Source: Lachnospiraceae bacterium (GTDB lineage: Bacteria > Bacillota > Clostridia > Lachnospirales > Lachnospiraceae). Taken from it: a DNA stretch of 7,979 bases. The DNA lies in contig CAAGLJ010000026.1 in NCBI GenBank assembly GCA_900770785.1, positions 1 through 7,979 of the forward strand, written 5' to 3'. Under the pieces are notes generated by a model, which made no database searches, was not told the DNA's origin, and worked only from the letters and a program-made list of their open reading frames with translations. Position numbers and translations under genes: made by a program. This document shows positions 1 to 5,722 of the stretch, piece after piece; the first letter of the stretch is position 1; every line of letters starts with the position of its first letter.

Positions 1-545
1 CTTTCCTTCAGCACTTCTATCTGGGCTTTCAGATAAAATTCATCCTCGAACAATGCGTAATGTACACAGGCTCGAATCAGAATGAAGCTCAATGGTGTCA
101 GCTTTTGATAGGGAATACCCAGTTTGCCTTCTAAGCGTTTTGCGTATTCGGTATAACGCTCATCAACACCTGCAAAGAATTTCTGACCGTATTTTCTGTA
201 TTTCGGGTGCGTATACACTTGATACATCAGTCTGTACTTCTTTCCATGCTTTTCTGCCGTCCAGTATGGTATCTCGTCAATAAACCGCCATAAGTCCTCA
301 ACATCGGTTGGGGCCTTCGCCATAAACTCCTGCTCCACCCTGCTCATACAGTATTCGGTGGATTGGATGATCAGATCATCTAAATCCTTGAAATACGTAT
401 AAATCATAGATGTGTTATATCCACAATACCTGGCCAGCCCTCGAATACCGGTGCCGTGCAATCCTAAATCGGCAAAACCGTTATAGCACTTTTCCATAAG
501 ATTGATTTTTTTGGCATTCCATTGTTCTTCTGTGTAATTCGCCAC
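1..545 (-). CDS. TetR/AcrR-type transcriptional regulator, C-terminus cut by window edge
   Basis: A GTG-started reading frame runs leftward from 545 for 181 codons to the window edge with no stop. The start is chosen because a perfect AGGAGG ribosome binding site lies just upstream (complement of 551-559) and the protein then opens in the usual TetR way. Residues 12-62 form the DNA-binding domain: a first helix (KINLMEKCYNGFADLG), then a helix-turn-helix with TGIRGLARYCGYNTSMIYTYF and the KDLDDLI segment typical of the family. Residues 65-181 are helical and aromatic-rich, as in a ligand-binding domain, but show no motif that identifies the ligand. TetR proteins are usually about 190-210 residues, so only the tail should be missing. 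The target is unknown; no transporter or enzyme gene adjoins it here. Family assignment is firm, function is not. Confidence 0.85.
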   Translation of the reverse strand, partial: MANYTEEQWNAKKINLMEKCYNGFADLGLHGTGIRGLARYCGYNTSMIYTYFKDLDDLIIQSTEYCMSRVEQEFMAKAPTDVEDLWRFIDEIPYWTAEKHGKKYRLMYQVYTHPKYRKYGQKFFAGVDERYTEYAKRLEGKLGIPYQKLTPLSFILIRACVHYALFEDEFYLKAQIEVLKE

Positions 546-570
546 CTAATCTCCTCCTTTAATTCAAATC

Positions 571-593
571 GTTCGTACTAATTTGAGAGTATA
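571..593 (-). promoter_or_regulatory. Candidate -10 box and operator of the TetR-type gene
   Basis: On the minus strand a TATACT box (complement of 588-593) lies about 43 bases upstream of the GTG start. A short near-palindrome with core GTACGAAC (complement of 571-578, pattern GTwCGwAC) sits just downstream of the box, where a repressor would block initiation. TetR proteins often repress their own gene through such sites. No good -35 hexamer is visible at 16-18 bp, so this is a modest prediction. Confidence 0.35.
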
Positions 594-630
594 ACATATA
601 TCCGATTAAATTGCACTATGTTTCAGCATT

Positions 631-732
631 TTAATGTATAAACTTTTTGAAAATTTTTGACAATATCAACCATTTCCACTCAACCTGCTGTGATTCCTGT
701 TCTTTTTCCTGACATATATTATTACTATTCAT
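631..732 (-). pseudogene. 33-codon ORF resembling the start of an AlbA_2-domain ATP-binding protein
   Basis: An ATG at 732 preceded by AAAGGATG (a fair ribosome binding site about 5 bases away) opens a 33-residue frame that ends at TAA 631-633. Its middle, QEKEQESQQVEWKW, resembles the first strand of the AlbA_2 (divergent AAA-4) domain in Schlafen/RecG-like ATP-binding proteins, where a VEWK or VEFK stretch near the N-terminus is usual. After EWKW the sequence turns AT-rich and the similarity is lost. The best reading is a 5' remnant of a larger gene whose body has been deleted, lying next to other gene debris. It could also be a chance ORF. The match is short and from memory, so confidence is low. 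Confidence 0.3.
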
Positions 733-826
733 ACTTCACATCCTTTTCAGATTAATACAATACTGAAATTACATTTCCACCTTATGAATTATTACCAATA
801 TCGAAAAAGCAAATACAGCACTGCTC

Positions 827-1085
827 TTATGCGTGATGAACTGTATAGTAATGTTTTCCATCCATAAAAACATAATTTGTTCTAATACAATAGTTGTCTG
901 TTTGCATCATCAACCAATGATTTCGTTTCCTCATCTGTTACTGCAGGGATATGAACCGACTGCAATTATGCTGTGCAAGACATTTAGCTATGATCTCTGC
1001 ATCACACCTGTGGGTCTTGATTCGTCTTCTGTTACGCTACTCAAGCATCGTAGTTGGAGCAAGTATCACACAATTGACATGACTT
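827..1085 (-). mobile_element. IS110-family (DEDD) transposase remnant
   Basis: Three pieces of minus-strand translation, in two or more frames, follow the order of an IS110-family transposase N-terminal region. First, complement of about 1031-1085 gives NCVILAPTTMLE (APTTML at 1043-1060) and then a stop. Next, the same frame gives IKTHRCDAEIIAKCLAQHN, matching the family's KTDkRDA-IAkcLA block (DAEIIAKCLA at 974-1003), including one of the acidic catalytic positions. A frame change gives SVHIPAVTDEETKSLVDDAN, like the region reading toward MRDD in intact enzymes. Last, complement of 830-862 gives DGKHYYTVHHA, like the family's GKxxWTxxH block. The extreme N-terminus, an internal part and the whole C-terminal half are missing, and stops and frameshifts break it. 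It cannot be functional. No element ends were seen; IS110 elements usually lack terminal inverted repeats. Confidence 0.7.
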
Positions 1086-1215
1086 GCTGCACTTTATCCA
1101 ATAAGTCATTTGCCGCTTTTGGATTTTTTAACTTCTCTGCAATATAAGTCACTTTTTCGTCAAGTTCCTCATAAAAAAGCGGCAGATAACTTAATCTGTA
1201 TTTTTTACTGAGCAT
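1066..1215 (-). pseudogene. Truncated ParE/RelE-family toxin
   Basis: An ATG at 1215 opens a 49-residue frame (MLSKKYRLSYLPLFYEELDE onward) ending at TGA 1066-1068. The first 46 residues have the family pattern: a short beta strand (YRLSYLPLF), then a long helix carrying EELDEKVTYIAEKLKNPKAA and LLDKVQQV. Intact ParE/RelE toxins are about 90-105 residues, so the C-terminal half with the substrate-contacting strands is gone. The break falls at about 1070-1085, where IS110 transposase similarity begins. The start codon overlaps the end of the antitoxin frame by 11 bases, the usual translationally coupled layout. When intact it would have been a gyrase-poisoning or ribosome-dependent RNase toxin; this copy should be dead. 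Confidence 0.7.
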
Positions 1216-1411
1216 TTATCTTCCTTAGCAGGTTCCCGAAAACTTCGTCATGGATCATTCTTCTACTGTCCTCCTCTGCAAATCTGTCTGCTTCGTCCAA
1301 CGCAGCTTCCACACCATCCGTCAGTTTTGAATACGCATCAAGGCTGAGTACCACCATCGCACCATATCCGTTCTTTGTCAGATATACGGGTTCTCCCCCA
1401 TTTACTATTTT
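1205..1411 (-). pseudogene. Phd/YefM-family antitoxin, N-terminus lost
   Basis: Reading left from 1411 to TAA 1205-1207 gives 68 residues with no suitable start codon before the conserved block. GGEPVYLTKNGYGAMVVLSL is the hallmark of Phd/YefM antitoxins (the strand-turn-strand ending of the DNA-binding fold). It is followed by DAYSKLTDGVEAALDEADRF and an acidic tail, the toxin-neutralising helix. About 20-25 N-terminal residues are missing: a TAG stop lies at 1412-1414 and AbiEii-type sequence takes over upstream in another frame. The 3' end overlaps the ParE/RelE fragment by 11 bases, so the two were once a type II toxin-antitoxin operon. With part of the dimerising N-terminus absent it is probably not a working antitoxin, although an internal ATG at about codon 18 could give a short C-terminal peptide. 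Confidence 0.72.
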
Positions 1412-1652
1412 CTAATTCCTCGCTGCTTCCTTTCAATACCACATTTTTCAGTTTCTTTCTTCTGCTCTCTCCAATATGCTCGCTAAACGTAATATCAATA
1501 TCCTCTAAAAAACGATCAATTATATGAAATCCCTTAGATAATGACGTTCTTCCTTTGAAGACACACTGCTCTGATTGTTCTGAAAGCAGTCTTCTGACAA
1601 TGTTAGTATTTATAAAAGGCTCTTTCCATGCAAAAACACTGCAAATCTTACT
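1338..1652 (-). pseudogene. AbiEii-type nucleotidyltransferase toxin fragment
   Basis: A frame without a clear start codon runs from after a TGA at 1653-1655 to TGA 1338-1340. Its part from about 1630 to 1402 matches the N-terminal half of AbiEii/AbiGii toxins: VFKGRTSLSKGF (FKGRTSLSK at 1533-1559) corresponds to the family's FKGGTSLSK nucleotide-binding motif. DRFLEDIDITF (EDIDI at 1491-1505) corresponds to RFSEDIDL with its catalytic acids, followed by SEHIGESRRKKLKN. The second Gly of the GG pair is Arg here, which would be expected to damage the active site. The C-terminal half is missing: at about 1400-1412 the sequence passes out of frame into the Phd antitoxin. Intact AbiEii proteins are about 230-300 residues and pair with an AbiEi antitoxin in phage abortive-infection systems; no AbiEi is visible. 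Confidence 0.7.
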
Positions 1653-1708
1653 TCACAGTGTTTGTACTTCTGCCATTTTGCCAGGAGCGAAATATTCCAT
1701 TGCCACTC

Positions 1709-1737
1709 TTTTCAATTTGTTGTATAGTTGGGATAAT
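1709..1737 (+). promoter_or_regulatory. Candidate sigma-A promoter of pncB
   Basis: TTTTCA (1709-1714) and GATAAT (1732-1737) are separated by exactly 17 bp and match the housekeeping -35 and -10 hexamers at 4 and 5 of 6 positions. Initiation near 1744 would leave a leader of roughly 48 bases containing the ribosome binding site AGGAG at 1781-1785. No riboswitch-like structure is evident in so short a leader. Confidence 0.55.
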
Positions 1738-1791
1738 AATAAAAACAGCAGGCAGGCTGACAAAATCACCTGAAAGGCAAAGGAGACTCAT

Positions 1792-3246
1792 ATGGCTGGA
1801 CAAAATCTCACACTACTTACCGATTTATATGAACTGACCATGATGCAGGGATATTTCAAAAACAAGGCACAAAATGAAACCGTAATTTTTGATGCCTTTT
1901 ACCGCAGTAATCCTCAGGGCGGAGGCTATGCCATTTCTGCGGGCTTAGAGCAGGTGATTGACTATATCAGAAATCTGCATTTTACGAAAGAAGATATTGA
2001 CTATCTTGCCAGTCTTCAAATCTTTGAATCGGATTTTCTGGATTATCTTGAATCCTTTCACTTTTCCGGTGATATTTATGCTATTCCTGAAGGTAATATT
2101 ATGTTTCCCCGGGAACCTATGGTTAAAGTCATTGCTCCCATTATGGAAGCTCAGCTTATTGAGACGGCAATTTTAAACATCATTAATCACCAAAGCCTCA
2201 TTGCCACCAAAACCTCCCGTATCTGCTACGCCGCCAAAGGAGACGGTATTATGGAGTTTGGTCTCAGACGGGCTCAGGGTCCGGATGCGGGGTTGTATGG
2301 TGCCCGTGCTGCCATGATTGGCGGCTGTATTGGAACCAGCAACGTACTGGCGGGCCAATTATTTGATGTCCCCGTAAAAGGAACCCATGCCCACAGCTGG
2401 ATTATGAGTTTTCCCGATGAGTACACTGCGTTTCAGACCTATGCACAGATGTACCCTTCTGCCTGCATTCTGCTGGTGGATACCTATGACACCCTAAAAT
2501 CCGGTGTCCCTAATGCTATTAAGGTCTTTACCCAAATGCGTGAGGCCGGCATTCCTCTTACCTTTTACGGTATTCGCCTGGATAGCGGAGATTTGGCTTA
2601 TTTATCCAAAAAAGCCCGTAAAATGCTGGATGAAGCAGGTTTTCAGGACGCAGTAATTTCTGCCTCCAATGATTTGGATGAATTTTTAATTGACAGCTTA
2701 AAGGCTCAGGGCTCCACCATTACCTCCTGGGGAGTAGGCACTAATCTGATTACTTCTAAGGACTGTCCCTCCTTCGGAGGCGTATACAAGCTGGCGGCAG
2801 TCATGGATTCTCATGGCGAATTTATTCCCAAAATCAAGCTCTCAGAGAATACAGAGAAGGTCACTAATCCCGGAAATAAAACCATTTACCGTATTTACGA
2901 AAAAGAAACCGGTAAAATTAAAGCGGATTTAATTTGCCTGGTAGATGAATCCTTCGATGAAAATCAGCCTCTGCTTTTGTTTGATCCTCATGAACCCTGG
3001 AAAAAGACGAAGCTGCCCGGCGGAAGCTATACCATGAAAGAGCTTCTGGTTCCCATATTCCTGAAGGGAGAATGTGTTTACCAGTCTCCTTCTGTTATGG
3101 AAATACGACAAGTCTGTCAGAATGAATTGAATACTCTCTGGGACGAAACCAGACGTCTGGTAAATCCCCATGAAGTGCATGTGGATTTATCTGCCAGATT
3201 ATACGATATGAAGATCAGTTTACTGGATCAGATGGGAGAACGGTAA
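1792..3246 (+). CDS. pncB: Nicotinate phosphoribosyltransferase
   Basis: This cytoplasmic enzyme of the Preiss-Handler NAD salvage route joins nicotinate and phosphoribosyl pyrophosphate to nicotinate mononucleotide with ATP hydrolysis (EC 6.3.4.21). The 484-residue product has the family length. LLTDLYELTMMQGY at residues 8-21 is the usual N-terminal signature. FGLRRAQGPDAG (156-167) and GTHAHSW (197-203) shape the active site, H201 being the likely phosphorylated histidine. YGIRLDSGDL (259-268) and GVGTNLITS (314-322) are the phosphoribosyl and phosphate-binding segments. The start fits AGGAG at 1781-1785, six bases before the ATG; a longer in-phase start is not supported. It appears monocistronic: its own promoter lies upstream, a terminator follows, and the next gene is convergent. 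No NAD-responsive operator was recognised. Confidence 0.95.
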   Translation: MAGQNLTLLTDLYELTMMQGYFKNKAQNETVIFDAFYRSNPQGGGYAISAGLEQVIDYIRNLHFTKEDIDYLASLQIFESDFLDYLESFHFSGDIYAIPEGNIMFPREPMVKVIAPIMEAQLIETAILNIINHQSLIATKTSRICYAAKGDGIMEFGLRRAQGPDAGLYGARAAMIGGCIGTSNVLAGQLFDVPVKGTHAHSWIMSFPDEYTAFQTYAQMYPSACILLVDTYDTLKSGVPNAIKVFTQMREAGIPLTFYGIRLDSGDLAYLSKKARKMLDEAGFQDAVISASNDLDEFLIDSLKAQGSTITSWGVGTNLITSKDCPSFGGVYKLAAVMDSHGEFIPKIKLSENTEKVTNPGNKTIYRIYEKETGKIKADLICLVDESFDENQPLLLFDPHEPWKKTKLPGGSYTMKELLVPIFLKGECVYQSPSVMEIRQVCQNELNTLWDETRRLVNPHEVHVDLSARLYDMKISLLDQMGER

Positions 3247-3282
3247 AACACAAGGCTGTACCTCTGCACCCCATATCTCTGC

Positions 3283-3326
3283 GGAGAATGCTCATCTTTG
3301 GGGCATTCTCCAGCCTGAGATTTTTT
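3283..3326 (+). terminator. Rho-independent terminator of pncB
   Basis: GGAGAATGC (3283-3291) and GCATTCTCC (3303-3311) form a perfect 9-bp stem with an 11-base loop. An extra AGGCTG (3253-3258) can pair with CAGCCT (3311-3316) to widen the base. Six T residues follow at 3321-3326. The T tract lies only on the plus side, so it should mainly stop pncB transcription; the convergent gene ends at the same place and has no T tract of its own here. Confidence 0.75.
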
Positions 3327-3955
3327 CAAGCTATCCTTTCTTTCTCACCTTTCTCACTCTTCTTTCTCAGGTTTGACCACATCCAGATAATAATCTGAAC
3401 GGGTATCCCCAATAATAATATGGGCCAGATTTTAAAGCCCTGCATGGCAAAGGTCAGGTATAATGCTGCCAGTAAAGACCAGACCATGACAGAAACAATA
3501 ACGAAATTTCGATGAGGATTAAACCACACTGAATTGAAAACCAGCCATACAATCGTAGCCGTCGGCACTGCATAGGCATAACACAGCCATGGGTAAGCTG
3601 TGCCGGGAAACACCATGGCCAGGATAATATACAAAAGACTGGCAAAAATAGCCACCAGAAAAATACTGGTTGCTGTAATAATATAGTAATTTCTCTTCTT
3701 TTTCCTGTCTTCTGCCTCTTTAGATGGGTAAGGCTTTTGCCTGTGCTCATCCTCTGTCAGATAATCCAGAGAAACCTCAAACAGATCCGCAATCCCTTTC
3801 AATACCGTAATATCCGGCAATGATTCCCCTCTTTCCCATTTGGATACGGATTTATCGGAATAGTTCAGCTTCTCTGCCAACTCCACCTGAGTCATCCCCT
3901 TTTCCTGCCGCAGCGCCTGTATGTTTTTCGCAATAATAAATTTCAGTTCCTGCAT
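3326..3955 (-). CDS. XRE-family transcriptional regulator with C-terminal membrane domain
   Basis: The 209-residue product joins a Cro/C1-type helix-turn-helix (residues 5-66) to four predicted membrane segments (about 91-114, 123-143, 151-170, 176-193). In the DNA-binding part, MTQVELAEKL and DKSVSKWERG are the two HTH helices, followed by LPDITVLKGIADLFEVSLDY, a very common Firmicutes pattern. A charged linker rich in Lys and Glu (67-89) connects to the membrane part, and the C-terminus (KKSEKGEKER) is probably cytoplasmic. This architecture suggests a membrane-tethered regulator sensing an envelope signal or partner, but no specific ligand can be named. GGAG sits 5 bases before the ATG. 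It is divergent from the hemolysin III-like gene at 4220 and could control that gene and itself; this is inference from position only. Confidence 0.88.
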   Translation of the reverse strand: MQELKFIIAKNIQALRQEKGMTQVELAEKLNYSDKSVSKWERGESLPDITVLKGIADLFEVSLDYLTEDEHRQKPYPSKEAEDRKKKRNYYIITATSIFLVAIFASLLYIILAMVFPGTAYPWLCYAYAVPTATIVWLVFNSVWFNPHRNFVIVSVMVWSLLAALYLTFAMQGFKIWPILLLGIPVQIIIWMWSNLRKKSEKGEKERIA

Positions 3956-4046
3956 ATCTGCTCCATTGCATTGTTCGTTTTTAAGACAATTTCCTGTTCT
4001 TTTTCTATCTGTTTTTCCAGGCAGATTCTACCCGAAAGGTGAAGCC

Positions 4047-4075
4047 ATTATACCATCTCTTCTTTTATCTGTCAT
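4047..4075 (-). promoter_or_regulatory. Strong sigma-A promoter of the XRE regulator gene
   Basis: On the minus strand ATGACA (complement of 4070-4075) and a perfect TATAAT (complement of 4047-4052) are 17 bp apart, matching the housekeeping consensus at 5 and 6 of 6 positions. Initiation near 4040 gives a leader of about 85 bases before the ATG at 3955. Confidence 0.7.
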
Positions 4076-4112
4076 ATTAAATTTCTATGAAAAACCCTGA
4101 ATTTACGGCCTT

Positions 4113-4191
4113 CTCTACTGTTAGGAGAGTAGTAGAGTCTTTAAGTAGGTAGTAGTTTTTTTCCTCCCTGCCTATACTTTCTTTGTATAAA
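4113..4191 (+). promoter_or_regulatory. Control region of the hemolysin III-like gene with GTAGTAG repeats
   Basis: The region holds GTAGTAG at 4129-4135 and again at 4149-4155, 20 bp apart, the second inside GTAGGTAGTAG. An inverted repeat CTCTACT (4113-4119) / AGTAGAG (4131-4137) overlaps the first copy. Downstream are two possible -10 boxes, TATACT (4173-4178) and TATAAA (4186-4191). Neither has a recognisable -35 hexamer; for TATACT the -35 position coincides with the second GTAGTAG. This arrangement suggests a regulator-dependent promoter. The binding protein is not identified; the divergent XRE regulator or an outside response regulator are both possible. Confidence 0.45.
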
Positions 4192-4219
4192 TTATTCCAC
4201 AGAAAGGTGTGACATCATT

Positions 4220-4897
4220 ATGACAAGGACTAAATTGTGTGACCGGGCTCTCCCGGCTTATACTAAGGGAGAGGAGCTGTTTAATACCTTATCCCACATT
4301 GTGGGAGCCGCCTTTGGTGTAGCTGCTCTGATTATGTGCCTGACCGTTTCCGTTACCAGACAGAATACCTGGGCTGTTATCAGCAGTGCCATATACGGAG
4401 CTTCCCTAATTCTTCTTTATATTATGTCCAGCGTATATCATGGCCTTCCCTGCGGTATGGCCAAAAAGGTGATGCAGGTTATTGATCACTGTACCATCTA
4501 TATTTTAATCGGAGGAAGCTACACTCCCGTTATGCTTTGTGCAGTACGCCCCATCTCTCCTGTCTGGGCATGGACCATCCTCGGGCTGGTCTGGGGCTGT
4601 GCCGTTATTGCCATCGTCTTAACCGCCATCGACCTGAAAAAATACGCAAAATTTTCCATGGCCTGCTACATTGGTATGGGCTGGTGCGTGGTTCTGGCCA
4701 TCAAGCCTGTAATGGCAGCGGTTTCCCTTCCCGGTCTGCTTTTCCTGCTGGCAGGCGGTATCTCCTATACGGTGGGTGCCGTTCTTTACGGACTGGGAAA
4801 GAAACATCGCTATATGCATTCCTGCTTTCATCTTTTCGTGCTGGCCGGCAGCATAATGCAGTACATTGCCATTTTCCGTTATGTCCTTTTAGCGTAA
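4220..4897 (+). CDS. Hemolysin III / PAQR-family seven-helix membrane protein
   Basis: The 225-residue product is an integral membrane protein with seven predicted helices, the size and topology of the YqfA/TrhA (hemolysin III) branch of the PAQR-CREST superfamily. The metal-site residues of this fold are all present: EELFNTLSHIVG (18-29) with H26, SSVYHG (70-75) with H74, the DH pair at 89-90 in VIDHCTIYILIGGSYTP, and HSCFH (200-204) with H200 and H204 near the end. Members of this superfamily are thought to bind zinc and may hydrolyse lipids or respond to membrane state; YqfA-type proteins have been linked to membrane energetics, and haemolysis is shown for only a few. The start has AAAGGTG at 4203-4209, ten bases before the ATG. 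It has its own control region and a terminator directly after, so it is probably a single-gene unit. Confidence 0.92.
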   Translation: MTRTKLCDRALPAYTKGEELFNTLSHIVGAAFGVAALIMCLTVSVTRQNTWAVISSAIYGASLILLYIMSSVYHGLPCGMAKKVMQVIDHCTIYILIGGSYTPVMLCAVRPISPVWAWTILGLVWGCAVIAIVLTAIDLKKYAKFSMACYIGMGWCVVLAIKPVMAAVSLPGLLFLLAGGISYTVGAVLYGLGKKHRYMHSCFHLFVLAGSIMQYIAIFRYVLLA

Positions 4898-4900
4898 AAC

Positions 4901-4936
4901 AAAAAATCCGAGGCTTTCAGGCTTCGGATTTTTTAT
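4901..4936. terminator. Bidirectional terminator between the hemolysin III-like gene and spoVT
   Basis: AATCCGA (4905-4911) pairs with TCGGATT (4924-4930), and the stem can extend inward through G:U pairs to a small loop around 4916-4919. The stem is flanked by six A on the left (4901-4906) and six T on the right (4929-4934), so it gives a U-tract hairpin on either strand. It lies 3 bases after the plus-strand stop and about 20 bases beyond the minus-strand spoVT stop, serving both convergent genes. Confidence 0.85.
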
Positions 4937-4954
4937 TGAGTTTTTTTCTGCTGT

Positions 4955-5500
4955 TTATTGTTCCATCTGCTTGCCCAGAAATCCTGCCGCCGCCTGGATC
5001 AGCTTCAAATCTCCTTCATTCATTTTTTTCCTGGAATCCTGTTCCAGCAAAAGGACGGCCCCTATCATATCCCCTTCACTCAAAATAGGGCAGACCGCCT
5101 CATAAATATATTCCTCCGGCATATTCTCCATAACAGGAATAAAGCCTCTCTCATTTTTGGCTGCCAGAAAGCATTCCCGCTTTTCCAGCTTGTCTTCCAG
5201 TTCCTTACTTATTCCCCGTCCCAACATACTTTTGGCTGCACCGGAAACAGCTATAAACTGATCCCTGTCTGCCACTAAAACGGCCCTTCCGGATACCTGA
5301 CTTAAACTTTCCGCATACTGTCTTGCGAAATCAGTCATTTCACTGATGGGGGAATATTTTTTCAGAATAATCTCCCCTTCTTTTCCTGTATAAATTTCCA
5401 GAGGCTCTGATTCCCGAATGCGCATGGTTCTGCGAATCTCCTTTGGAATTACCACTCTGCCCAAATCATCTATCCTTCTGACAATACCTGTTGCTTTCAT
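4955..5500 (-). CDS. spoVT: Stage V sporulation protein T, AbrB-family regulator
   Basis: SpoVT is a DNA-binding regulator of forespore gene expression late in sporulation. Residues 1-50 form the AbrB-type swapped-hairpin domain with the highly conserved opening MKATGIVRRIDDLGRVVIPK and EIRRTMRIRE, then PLEIYT. Residues 55-181 correspond to the GAF-like C-terminal domain (VSGRAVLVADRDQFIAVSG, then YIYEAVCPILSEGDMIGAVL), which in the family mediates tetramer formation and perhaps ligand sensing. The start at 5500 is chosen over an in-frame ATG seven codons upstream because the family begins MKATGI and GGAGGG (complement of 5507-5512) lies 6 bases before it; the upstream ATG overlaps that site. 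Length 181 matches the roughly 178 residues known in Bacillus. Its presence points to an endospore former. It is divergent from etfB and terminated by the shared hairpin. Confidence 0.95.
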   Translation of the reverse strand: MKATGIVRRIDDLGRVVIPKEIRRTMRIRESEPLEIYTGKEGEIILKKYSPISEMTDFARQYAESLSQVSGRAVLVADRDQFIAVSGAAKSMLGRGISKELEDKLEKRECFLAAKNERGFIPVMENMPEEYIYEAVCPILSEGDMIGAVLLLEQDSRKKMNEGDLKLIQAAAGFLGKQMEQ

Positions 5501-5537
5501 GCAAAACCCTCCATCATACATTTTCTGTATTTGATAC

Positions 5538-5567
5538 TAGTATCTGTAAACAAAGGAATTTTATACC
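5538..5567 (-). promoter_or_regulatory. Candidate sigma-G-like promoter of spoVT
   Basis: On the minus strand GGTATA (complement of 5562-5567) and GATACTA (complement of 5538-5544) are 17 bp apart, close to the forespore sigma-G pattern (about TGAATA and CATACTA). spoVT is sigma-G dependent in Bacillus, which supports the reading. Start of transcription near 5531 would give a leader of about 30 bases. The -10 lies within a perfect 12-bp palindrome, GATACTAGTATC (5533-5544), which may be a regulator site, possibly for autoregulation. Confidence 0.45.
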
Positions 5568-5622
5568 TGCAATTAATTTTAGAACTAATTACTGTTTTTA
5601 TTATTGTTTTTTTCATTTTTCC

Positions 5623-5651
5623 TTGCCTTTTCTACAAAAAAATGGTAAAAT
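5623..5651 (+). promoter_or_regulatory. Candidate sigma-A promoter of the etfB-etfA operon
   Basis: TTGCCT (5623-5628) and TAAAAT (5646-5651) are 17 bp apart and match the housekeeping hexamers at 4 and 5 of 6 positions. It follows a T-rich stretch (5594-5620). Initiation near 5658 would give a leader of about 65 bases. I looked for a Rex-type redox operator (TTGTTA with inverted TAACAA), common on such operons in clostridia, and saw none. Confidence 0.55.
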
Positions 5652-5722
5652 TGGTCGTAGACGCAAATGCAAATTATTAGCGAGATATCAAGCAAAAAAT
5701 TATGTTAGAGGAGGAAAACAAT

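Larger units (their letters stand above)
546..1791. other. Gene-poor stretch filled with decayed accessory gene fragments
   Basis: No intact gene of normal length was found here on either strand. Plus-strand frames, including one of 104 codons at 833-1147, lack recognisable domains and lie antisense to fragments that can be recognised. Minus-strand translation gives, from right to left, pieces of an AbiEii-type toxin, a Phd/YefM antitoxin, a ParE/RelE toxin, an IS110 transposase and a possible AlbA_2 protein start, each listed separately. All point the same way. The stretch looks like an old insertion hotspot that took in toxin-antitoxin and transposon DNA and then decayed. In 733-826 I see no protein match and no clear RNA or repeat. 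The extreme right (1709-1791) is the pncB promoter and leader. Confidence 0.7.

Noticed and set aside
833..1147. 104-codon plus-strand frame in the gene-poor stretch
   Set aside because: No ribosome binding site, no recognisable domain, unusual Cys/His/Thr-rich composition, and it is antisense to IS110 and ParE remnants that do make sense.
1555..1837. Two overlapping plus-strand frames before pncB
   Set aside because: They run antisense to the AbiEii fragment and across the pncB promoter and start; their translations look random.
4537..5088. 183-codon plus-strand frame overlapping the hemolysin III-like gene and spoVT
   Set aside because: It is the out-of-phase shadow of a clear membrane-protein gene, crosses a terminator, and has no protein features.
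5501..5521. Seven extra N-terminal residues on SpoVT from an upstream ATG
   Set aside because: The upstream ATG overlaps the GGAGGG ribosome binding site that serves the second ATG, and the family begins MKATGI.
5580..5722. Rex-type redox operator upstream of etfB
   Set aside because: T-rich and A-rich runs gave a first impression, but no TTGTTA/TAACAA inverted pair with suitable spacing is present.
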